Assembly (NCBI RefSeq): GCF_900187985.1
Contig: NZ_FZOA01000005.1
Location: 181,899 to 245,898, forward strand
Origin: Methylobacillus rhizosphaerae
GTDB lineage: Bacteria; Pseudomonadota; Gammaproteobacteria; Burkholderiales; Methylophilaceae
Direction of reading: 5' to 3'
Length of the DNA: 64,000 nt
Shown here: positions 56,857-64,000 of the stretch, one piece after another
How the letters are laid out: the number at the start of each line of letters is the position of its first letter
Numbering within the stretch: the stretch's first letter is position 1
The notes under the pieces: model-generated
The model's input: the letters and a program-made list of their open reading frames with translations, nothing else
The model's database searches: none
What the model was told of the DNA's origin: nothing
Translations under genes and position numbers: made by a program

Positions 56857-57571
56857 GCTTTTTTTGTGTATCCGTTCTTTGTGTCGGGGCGGGCAGCAGA
56901 TTGGTCTTGAGCCTGGGTTTGCTCCAGGCCGGTTTAATCAGGCGCATACCTGCCACGCGTTTTTTTGCCAGGACGAAGTATACCCCACCCATCAAGGGTA
57001 ATAATCTTGCTCCCATCCGTTCTATCGTCTTCCATTTCCCCTGCCCTCTGCTGCTGCGGAATGGAGGCATATGGCAAATCATCCGGGTTTCCACTACTTC
57101 GCAATCCAGCAATGCCAGCCAATCCTTGACACGCATCAGACTGATGAAGTGGGCTCCCCAGGGATAATGATCATGATCGCTGGCCAGGCGACGCATACCC
57201 CAGCTGCTGAGTGGATTGAAACCGGTCAGTATCATGTGACCTTCCGGCACCAGAACACGTGCTGCCTCACGTAATGTCTGATGTGTCTGATCAGTAAAAT
57301 CCAGCGTATGAGGCAACAGAACAAGGTCCAGGCTATCTGCCTTGAAAGGAAGCTGGTGGGACGCGCACCTGATATGGCCTGCTTCCGTATCGGCATTAAA
57401 CTGGGAGGGTATGCGACAATGACGCAACAAAGGCATTTCCAGCATGCCAAACTGCATGGCATGAAAACCAAAGATATTCTGCACTGCTGCATCAAACAAT
57501 GCCTGCTCCTGCTCCTGCAGGTACTGTCCCAACGGGCTTGCCAGCCACTGCGACTTTCTTTCTATTGACAT
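56846..57571 (-). CDS. class I SAM-dependent methyltransferase of unknown substrate
   Basis: 241 residues. A Rossmann-type methyltransferase region is seen in [58 protein letters not shown]. The glycine-rich motif I is not evident, as in other members of this rnhA-gloB-linked family. The substrate is unknown. It is divergent from gloB with a 53-bp gap. Confidence 0.82.
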   Translation of the reverse strand: MSIERKSQWLASPLGQYLQEQEQALFDAAVQNIFGFHAMQFGMLEMPLLRHCRIPSQFNADTEAGHIRCASHQLPFKADSLDLVLLPHTLDFTDQTHQTLREAARVLVPEGHMILTGFNPLSSWGMRRLASDHDHYPWGAHFISLMRVKDWLALLDCEVVETRMICHMPPFRSSRGQGKWKTIERMGARLLPLMGGVYFVLAKKRVAGMRLIKPAWSKPRLKTNLLPAPTQRTDTQKKHEQ

Positions 57572-57624
57572 CGGGATTCCAACATATCATTAATATGGGT
57601 CACACTTGCCTATCAACTGCTCAG

Positions 57625-58377
57625 ATGCTTGAAATTATCCCGATTCCCGCCTTCAAGGACAACTATATCTGGCTCTTATACCGGAATCAGCATGCCATCG
57701 TGATCGACCCCGGTGACGCCACCCCTGTGTTACACATGCTTTCCGCGCTGAACCTGGATCTCGATGCAATTCTGATCACTCACCACCATGCAGATCATAC
57801 AGGTGGTGTGGAAGCACTATTACGTGCCACTCATGCCAAGGCATACGCGCCAGCCAGGGAGCTGTATACATTCCCTCATCAGCCTGTGCATGCCGGCGAT
57901 ATACTCAACTTTCCCCTATTGTCACTGTCCATGAACGTCATGGATGTACCGGGTCATACTCTGGGACATATTGCCTATCATGGCGCCAGCATGCTGTTTT
58001 GCGGGGATACATTATTTGGTGCCGGATGCGGCAGGCTATTTGAGGGCACTGCCGAACAGATGTTTCACTCTTTGCAACAGTTGGCAGCCCTTCCGCCCGA
58101 TACCGCCGTGTATTGTGCCCATGAATACACTGAACATAATCTGGCATTTGCCCTCAGTCTGGAGCCACAACACCCGGCTTTACTGGAGCGCCAGCAGATG
58201 ACGCGGCATCTACGTAGTATCAACCTACCCAGCCTCCCTTCCAGCATTAAGCTTGAACTGGCAACCAATCCGTTTTTGCGTTGCCATGAAGCTGGCATTA
58301 TTTCTGCCTCAGGTAATAAAGATGCTGATCCAGTGCATGTTTTTGCAGCGATCAGGGAAATGAGAAACCATTTTTAA
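57625..58377 (+). CDS. gloB: hydroxyacylglutathione hydrolase (glyoxalase II)
   Basis: 250 residues from ATG at 57625. LITHHHADHTGGVEALL is the binuclear metal motif THxHxDH, with further ligands in VPGHTLGHIAY, FCGDTLFGAGCGRLFEG and CAHEYTEHNL. It hydrolyses S-lactoylglutathione. In a methylotroph it also fits aldehyde detoxification. Upstream in-frame starts reach 57499 but overlap the divergent gene. Confidence 0.94.
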   Translation: MLEIIPIPAFKDNYIWLLYRNQHAIVIDPGDATPVLHMLSALNLDLDAILITHHHADHTGGVEALLRATHAKAYAPARELYTFPHQPVHAGDILNFPLLSLSMNVMDVPGHTLGHIAYHGASMLFCGDTLFGAGCGRLFEGTAEQMFHSLQQLAALPPDTAVYCAHEYTEHNLAFALSLEPQHPALLERQQMTRHLRSINLPSLPSSIKLELATNPFLRCHEAGIISASGNKDADPVHVFAAIREMRNHF

Positions 58378-58497
58378 TCATTAACATACCCTAGTATATT
58401 GAAGTTAATCTTATATATTATGCCCATACACTTGACGCTGTCTTCCATCATTAGCTAACATCGCATGGTTCCCATTCAAGCCATCCGAGAAGTACGA

Positions 58498-60096
58498 ATG
58501 ACTGTCAAGTCCCTGCTACAGCTGGCACTGCTGGCCTATCCTGCTTTTGGCGTGCCTGCCGCTTATGCGGTTACCAATGTGCTCGGCGATGAAATCGTCA
58601 TTATGGATGATTCCGCTATCCATGATGACATCGCCAGTTATATGCTGGACCGGTCACTGGACACAAGCAGCCAGAGCAAAGAAGCTGTCGTGGCATCAAT
58701 CGACTTGTGGCAGCGTATCAAGGATGGTTATGGCATTCCTGAATTGCAGTCTCCCATCACCAGCACCCACGAAAGCTGGTATGCCTCGCGCCCGGAGTAC
58801 GTCAAGCGCATGGTGGAGCGTAGTCAACGCTACCTCTACCACATAGTAGAAGAAGTACAGAAACGCGGAATGCCAACCGAAATTGCGTTACTGCCCATGG
58901 TGGAAAGTGCTTTCAATCCACAGGCCCTCTCTCGCAGCAGCGCCTCGGGCATCTGGCAGTTCATCCCATCGACCGGCAAGAATTTTGGCCTGAAACAGGA
59001 CTGGTGGACAGATGGCCGACGCGATGTGACCGCGGCGACCGATGCCGCCCTCAATTACCTGCAGAAGCTCTATATCATGTTTGGCACCTGGGACCTGGCA
59101 CTGGCAGCCTACAACGCAGGTGAAGGTACTGTCAGCCGGGCTATGGCCCGCAATCGCAGCCTAGGACGGCCAACCAACTACCAGAGCCTTGAGCTCTCGG
59201 AAGAAACCAGGAACTATGTTCCCAAGCTGCAAGCAATCAAAAATATCATGACCCACCCCAAGCAGTATGGTCTTGAGATAGAAAGTATTCCCAACCGTCC
59301 TTATTTCACCAAGGTATCGGCCCCCCAGCAGATTGATGCAAAACTCGCTGCCGAGCTGGCAGAAATCCCTTATGAAGAATTTGCCTCTCTCAACCCAGAA
59401 TATAACCGTCCGGTACTGACGGCCAATGGCAGCAATGCTCATGAAATCCTGTTGCCTGTGGATGCTTCTGAAACTTTCGCAAGCAACCTCGCTGTTTACG
59501 ACAAGCCCCTGGTGAGCTGGCAGACTTATCATGCCAAGCGCGGTGACCGCATGGATAACATTGCCGAGAAGTTCGGGATTGAGCTTGCCAAGCTCAAGGA
59601 TGTCAATGGGCTAAGTGCCAACAGCATCAAGAGTAATATGCCACTACTAGTGCCTACGCAGGCAACTGACAATACTGACTCATCCTCAGAAACAGCAATT
59701 ATATTCGAGGCTCATGAAAAAATAAGTTTAGCAACAAACAGTGCTTCCCCTTCTAAACTAAACAGACATACTGTCAAAAGCGGCGAAACCATCAGTTCAA
59801 TTGCCAAACGTTATGGCGTCAATACACAGCAACTATTGAGTGCAAATGGGTTAAAAACCTCCAGCAGAATCAAACCCGGACAGTCTCTGATCATTACAGG
59901 CTCCCAGACACAATCAGCATCGCAAAGCAGAAAATCTGGCAATCGTCATTATGTCATCAAGCGCGGCGATACACTGGACAGTATTGCGCGTAAATTTGAT
60001 GTTCATAGCAAGGATCTGAAGCGCTGGAATAACTTGACCGGCTCCCACATCATTCCGGGCAATAAACTGACAGTTTCCCGCCCTGATGAGGCATGA
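58498..60096 (+). CDS. mltD: membrane-bound lytic murein transglycosylase D with three LysM domains
   Basis: 532 residues from ATG at 58498. A signal peptide precedes a GH23 lytic transglycosylase domain: LPMVESAFNPQALSRSSASGIWQFIPSTGK contains the catalytic Glu, and ALAAYNAGEGTVSRAM a second hallmark. Three LysM modules follow (about 341-390, 424-469 and 482-528), binding peptidoglycan. It cleaves glycan strands in the wall. It overlaps or nearly abuts the following binding-protein gene. Confidence 0.93.
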   Translation: MTVKSLLQLALLAYPAFGVPAAYAVTNVLGDEIVIMDDSAIHDDIASYMLDRSLDTSSQSKEAVVASIDLWQRIKDGYGIPELQSPITSTHESWYASRPEYVKRMVERSQRYLYHIVEEVQKRGMPTEIALLPMVESAFNPQALSRSSASGIWQFIPSTGKNFGLKQDWWTDGRRDVTAATDAALNYLQKLYIMFGTWDLALAAYNAGEGTVSRAMARNRSLGRPTNYQSLELSEETRNYVPKLQAIKNIMTHPKQYGLEIESIPNRPYFTKVSAPQQIDAKLAAELAEIPYEEFASLNPEYNRPVLTANGSNAHEILLPVDASETFASNLAVYDKPLVSWQTYHAKRGDRMDNIAEKFGIELAKLKDVNGLSANSIKSNMPLLVPTQATDNTDSSSETAIIFEAHEKISLATNSASPSKLNRHTVKSGETISSIAKRYGVNTQQLLSANGLKTSSRIKPGQSLIITGSQTQSASQSRKSGNRHYVIKRGDTLDSIARKFDVHSKDLKRWNNLTGSHIIPGNKLTVSRPDEA

Positions 60097-60130
60097 CGGC
60101 TCTCGATATGCGCACCATGGATCCTTCATC

Positions 60131-61768
60131 TTGAATTCCAGATTTGTCATTATCCTGGCGCTGACAGGCACTTTACTAGCGTGCGGCAATCCTCCTTCCA
60201 CCCGCATTGTGGATTATGACAGGGAATATCCTCCTGAAAATGGCGGTACCATGATAGACGCCACCCGGGGGGAGCCAAGTGGGCTTATCACCATGATTGC
60301 AGGTGAAGCGGCCGCCTCAGCGGTAGCGCAGAATATTTTCAGCAGCCTGCTACGCTATGACAAGAATCTGGAATTTGAAGGTGAATTGGCAGAGTCCTGG
60401 GAAGTTTCCCCTGATCAGCGAGTCATTACGTTCAAACTCAAGCCTGGTCTCAAATGGGCTGATGGCCAACCTCTTACCAGCGCTGACGTCCTGTTTACCT
60501 GGAAACTGATCACGGATGACAAGACCCGTACCCCCTATGGGTCCGATTATAAACTTGTGATTCAAGCAGAAACGCCGGATGCACGCACCTTCCGGGTAAG
60601 ATATGCTGAACCCTATGCCCCCGCAATCAATTCCTGGGCCGGGCTGGATATTCTTCCCAAGCATCTGCTCGAAGGCAAGGATATCAATAACACCGCATTC
60701 GCCCGCAACCCGGTAGGCAGCCACTATTACAAACTTGACAAGTGGCGCCCGGGCGAACAGATATCTCTTGTCAGGAATCCCTTATCCACGCAAGGTCCGG
60801 CACATATCGAACGCCTGGTGAGCCGTTTCATCCCTGACGAGGCCTCACAGTTCCTGGAGTTGATGGCCAGGAATATTGACACCATGGCTTTGTCACCGGT
60901 GCAATATGCCCGTATCTTTCCTGCGCGCCCGGAATTACACCGGCAGTTTTCCCTGTACAAGGAGCTGGGGAATAGTTACACCTATCTCGGTTTCAATCTC
61001 AAGAGAAAGCCTTTTAACGATATCAGGGTACGCAAAGCCATTAACTATGCCATTGACAAGCAGGAGTTGATTGATGGCGTACTGCTAGGGATGGGAGAGC
61101 CTGTAGCGTCCCCCTATAAACCAGGAACCCGATGGTCCAACCCCAATCTTCGCCCTTATTCATATGATCCGCAAAAAGCGCGACATTTGCTCCACGAAGC
61201 CGGGTTCAGGGATACCAATGGTGACGGCATACTGGAGCGCAATGGTAAACCCCTGACATTCGAAATCCTTACCAACCAGAACAAACAGCGCGAGATGAGC
61301 GCTGTCCTGATACAACGCAGGCTGAAAGAAGTCGGGATAGACGTCAAGATCCGCGTGCTGGAATGGGCAAGCTTCATTGGCCGCTTTATCAAAACCGGCG
61401 ATTTCGATCTGGTATTACTCGGCTGGCAACTCGCCATCGACCCTGATCAATATGCCATCTGGCATTCCTCACAACAGGCTCCCGGACAATTCAACTTTAT
61501 CGGTTACAAGAACCAGCGCGTGGATAAACTGCTGGAGCGCGGTCGCATGGAACTGGATCCGGACAAACGCATGAAAATCTATCATGAATTTGCCAACATC
61601 CTGTTGGAAGACAGCCCGATTGTCTATCTGTTTGCAGGCTATGGCTTGCAGGCCATGCATAAGCGGGTAAAGGGTATTGATGATCCTGCCCCCCCTGCTG
61701 GGATTGGCCACAACTCACAGGATTGGTACATTCCCCGGCCATTGAGACGTACGGAAATCAGCCAATGA
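60131..61768 (+). CDS. peptide-type ABC transporter substrate-binding lipoprotein (family 5)
   Basis: 545 residues from TTG at 60131. That start gives a compact signal with lipobox GTLLAC; an ATG at 60086 is in frame but overlaps mltD. The mature protein is an SBP_bac_5 protein: AESWEVSPDQRVITFKLKPGLKWADGQPLTSADV near the start and RVRKAINYAIDKQELIDGVLLGMGEPV centrally. It probably binds oligopeptides. Being next to mltD, murein peptides are a fair guess. Confidence 0.88.
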   Translation: MNSRFVIILALTGTLLACGNPPSTRIVDYDREYPPENGGTMIDATRGEPSGLITMIAGEAAASAVAQNIFSSLLRYDKNLEFEGELAESWEVSPDQRVITFKLKPGLKWADGQPLTSADVLFTWKLITDDKTRTPYGSDYKLVIQAETPDARTFRVRYAEPYAPAINSWAGLDILPKHLLEGKDINNTAFARNPVGSHYYKLDKWRPGEQISLVRNPLSTQGPAHIERLVSRFIPDEASQFLELMARNIDTMALSPVQYARIFPARPELHRQFSLYKELGNSYTYLGFNLKRKPFNDIRVRKAINYAIDKQELIDGVLLGMGEPVASPYKPGTRWSNPNLRPYSYDPQKARHLLHEAGFRDTNGDGILERNGKPLTFEILTNQNKQREMSAVLIQRRLKEVGIDVKIRVLEWASFIGRFIKTGDFDLVLLGWQLAIDPDQYAIWHSSQQAPGQFNFIGYKNQRVDKLLERGRMELDPDKRMKIYHEFANILLEDSPIVYLFAGYGLQAMHKRVKGIDDPAPPAGIGHNSQDWYIPRPLRRTEISQ

Positions 61769-61808
61769 TCACGGCATATTGCAACTGCTTACAACAAAGA
61801 TATCGCCC

Positions 61809-62828
61809 ATGTTGAAGTATCTATTGAAACGCCTGTTCTGGATGGTGCCATTGCTCATTGGTATCAGCCTGGTTTCTTTCCTGATCATACATCTTGCGCC
61901 TGGTGACATTACCACGACTGAAGCGGGCTTTGACCCTAAATCAAGTGAGGAGTCACGCCAGAAACTGCGTGAACTATACAACCTGGATAAACCCGTGGTC
62001 GTACAGTATGGCCTGTGGCTGGAGCGCATGGCAAAACTGGACTTTGGTACATCCTTTGCATCTCACCAACGCCCGGTATTCTGGCGCACGACTGACCAGG
62101 ATGGCAATGTCACCACGGGCATGATAGAAGAAGCCCTGCCCATCACATTGCTCATCAACATATTAAGCCTGGCCCTTATCATCCTGGTTGCCTTGCCTTT
62201 AGGCGTTATTTCAGCAGTCACTCAGAATCGTCTGCCTGACCGCACCATCACCTTGTTTGTCTTTATCGGTTTTGCCGTTCCTGGCTTCTGGCTGGCACTG
62301 TTGCTGATGTACTGGACCGGGGTTCTTCATGATTGGCTGCCGATTTCCGGCTTGCATAGCCAGGGCGCGGAACACATGAACTGGTTTCTTTATAGCTGGG
62401 ATACATTGAAACACCTGGCTTTGCCAGTCTTTATTTCTGCGCTGGGTGGCCTGGCTGGCATTTCTCTCTTTGTCCGCAATGGCATGCTCGATGTATTGCA
62501 CCAGGATTACATCACCACTGCGCGTGCAAAAGGCCTGCCTGAAAACACGGTGGTGTACGGTCATGCCCTGCGCAATGCCCTGCTCCCCCTGATCACCATT
62601 CTTGGACTATCCATTCCGGGATTGATAGGAGGCTCTGTCATTTCTGAGTCCATTTTTGCCATTCCTGGGATGGGAAAAACCTTTTATGATGCTGTGCTCA
62701 TGCGCGATTTCCCGGTCATCATGGGTATTCTCACCATTGGATCCGCATTGACGCTACTTGGTAATTTACTGGCCGACTTGGCATATGCATGGGCAGATCC
62801 TCGCGTACGTCGTGGAGCGATGCAATGA
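61809..62828 (+). CDS. peptide ABC transporter permease (DppB-like)
   Basis: 339 residues from ATG at 61809. LKRLFWMVPLLIGISLVSFLIIHLAPGD is the family N-terminus. The EAA loop is DYITTARAKGLPENTVVYGHALRNALLPLITILG. Six membrane helices are predicted. Its stop overlaps the next permease start by 4 bases. Confidence 0.93.
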   Translation: MLKYLLKRLFWMVPLLIGISLVSFLIIHLAPGDITTTEAGFDPKSSEESRQKLRELYNLDKPVVVQYGLWLERMAKLDFGTSFASHQRPVFWRTTDQDGNVTTGMIEEALPITLLINILSLALIILVALPLGVISAVTQNRLPDRTITLFVFIGFAVPGFWLALLLMYWTGVLHDWLPISGLHSQGAEHMNWFLYSWDTLKHLALPVFISALGGLAGISLFVRNGMLDVLHQDYITTARAKGLPENTVVYGHALRNALLPLITILGLSIPGLIGGSVISESIFAIPGMGKTFYDAVLMRDFPVIMGILTIGSALTLLGNLLADLAYAWADPRVRRGAMQ

Positions 62829-63649
62829 AACGTATTCTATCCAACCCATTGGCCTTATCCGGTTTTATTATTATCACAAGCATATTCATCCTGGCATTAT
62901 TTGCAGCATTCATTGCGCCCTATGACCCGGATGCCATCGACGTCAAAGCCATCCTATTGGCCCCCTCCCCTGAACACTGGATGGGTACGGATGCCCTGGG
63001 TCGCGATGTACTCTCGCGCATGCTGTTCGGCGCCCAGATATCTCTGCTGGTCGGGCTAGTAGCTGTAGGCATTGCAACTGCCATAGGTATCGTCCTTGGT
63101 GCAATTGCTGGCTATTATCGTGGCTGGGTGGATACCATCATCATGCGTGCCGTTGACGTCATGCTATCCATTCCTACTTTCTTCCTGATTCTGGCCGTCA
63201 TTGCCTTTCTCACTCCCTCAATCTGGAACATCATGATCGTGATAGGCCTGACATCATGGATGGGAGTTACCCGCCTTGTGCGGGCCGAATTTCTGAGCTT
63301 GCGCAATCGGGAATTTGTCATGGCTGCTGAAACATTGGGAGCCAGCGATAATCGACTAATTTTCAGGCACCTTTTACCCAATAGCCTGACACCCGTCATT
63401 GTCAGCTCCATTCTTGGGGTCGCCAGTGCAGTCCTGATTGAATCCGGCCTGAGTTTTCTAGGCTTAGGTGTGCAAGCGCCACAAGCCTCTTGGGGAAATA
63501 TTCTGACTGACGGCAAAGAGTATATCCAGTTCGCCTGGTGGTTATCCCTGTTCCCCGGCCTTGCCATCCTGATCACAGTATTAGGCTACAACCTCTTCGG
63601 TGAAGGCTTGCGCGACATCTACGACCCTCGCTCATCAAGATCACGCTAA
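62825..63649 (+). CDS. peptide ABC transporter permease (DppC-like)
   Basis: 274 residues from ATG at 62825. HWMGTDALGRDVLSRMLFGAQISLLVG and the EAA loop EFVMAAETLGASDNRLIFRHLLPNSLTPVIVS are DppC signatures. It pairs with the preceding permease. No ATP-binding subunit follows in the remaining 350 bases, and none is elsewhere in the window. Confidence 0.93.
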   Translation: MKRILSNPLALSGFIIITSIFILALFAAFIAPYDPDAIDVKAILLAPSPEHWMGTDALGRDVLSRMLFGAQISLLVGLVAVGIATAIGIVLGAIAGYYRGWVDTIIMRAVDVMLSIPTFFLILAVIAFLTPSIWNIMIVIGLTSWMGVTRLVRAEFLSLRNREFVMAAETLGASDNRLIFRHLLPNSLTPVIVSSILGVASAVLIESGLSFLGLGVQAPQASWGNILTDGKEYIQFAWWLSLFPGLAILITVLGYNLFGEGLRDIYDPRSSRSR

Positions 63650-63909
63650 ACATTCTCATACCCTGCTGCCTGCCAGCAGAGCTTATTTCGAAATAACCCA
63701 TTGAAAAACAATTAAGTACTCCATACTGCTTATTTCAACAGTGTCAGCGTCATCTCAGGGAACGCCTCACGCAATATCACCATTACAAACACATGAAATA
63801 CCTATTTATTATGTGCTCACCAGAGTGACAGAGAAAATCGACTAACGCCTACCGCATCACTATAGGGCAGATCAGAGCAGAGAAGATTTAATGGAAATCA
63901 GACAGTCAT
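63650..63909. other. gene-free stretch after the transporter genes
   Basis: I find no credible gene here. A small hairpin CTGCTG-N5-CAGCAG at 63663-63679 may weakly end the transporter transcript, though no T-run follows. A perfect 14-bp palindrome TTATTTCGAAATAA lies at 63683-63696. Confidence 0.4.
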
Positions 63910-63942
63910 AAAAAAATCCCGGCACAAAGGATTGTACCGGGA
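63910..63942 (-). terminator. rho-independent terminator for a leftward gene beyond the window
   Basis: Read on the minus strand, an 11-bp stem with one mismatch (TCCCGGTACAA with TTGTGCCGGGA) is followed by seven T. It must serve a minus-strand gene entering from beyond 64000, whose last codons lie within 63952-64000. Two reading frames remain open there (stops at 63952 and 63969), so its identity is not readable. Confidence 0.75.
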
Positions 63943-64000
63943 CTCATCAAACTAACGACCAAGCTCAATCAGCGTTTGCTGATCAACGACCCAACAATGG

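Overview
This 64 kb window looks like the chromosome of a methylotrophic betaproteobacterium, most likely family Methylophilaceae (inference). The reasons are the gene order hfq-hflX-hflK-hflC-DUF2065-hisZ-purA, four tetrahydromethanopterin (H4MPT) biosynthesis genes, an mtaD-ubiG-mupP cluster, and hpnCDE squalene genes. GC is near 50 % and coding density is high. I see no insertion sequence, prophage or rRNA operon; there is one tRNA gene and one SRP RNA gene.

Region by region. 1-4.7 kb: an organosulfur scavenging island with a sulfonate-type binding protein, a DszB-like desulfinase that keeps its catalytic residues, a class II aldolase, a sigma-54 activator of SfnR type and an MsuE-type FMN reductase. 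Good -24/-12 promoters lie before the aldolase and before msuE. 5-8 kb: ffs, dnaX, ybaB, recR, then what looks like a decayed CRISPR array. 8.2-12.1 kb: mupP/gph, ubiG, mtaD and ompA. 12.2-21.8 kb: one long leftward run from hfq through purA into the H4MPT genes. 22-30 kb: gltX, then a tripartite RND efflux operon with a divergent TetR repressor and clear operator palindromes. 30-36 kb: a ZIP transporter, copCD and an unusual minimal cbb3-type oxidase operon.

36-42 kb: the most intriguing region. A divergent sulfite reductase pair (cysJI) is followed by three DsrE-like genes, only one of which has cysteines, and by an ArgC paralogue whose catalytic cysteine is replaced by serine. A LysR regulator sits divergently upstream. 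42.8-64 kb: 5-formyl-THF cyclo-ligase and rubredoxin, tRNA-Ser, def and MTI phosphorylase, hpnCDE, glgA, a possible sRNA, orn, a Ste24-type protease, rsgA, a histone-deacetylase-like hydrolase, queD with an apparently leaderless message, dnaQ, rnhA, gloB, mltD and three genes of a peptide ABC transporter with no ATPase in view.

How it fits together. The first island probably releases sulfite from organosulfur compounds, and CysJI near 40 kb would reduce it. MtaD and the MTI phosphorylase make a two-step salvage route for methylthioadenosine. The H4MPT genes supply the cofactor for formaldehyde oxidation. All functions are inferred from sequence recognition by eye; no database search was run.
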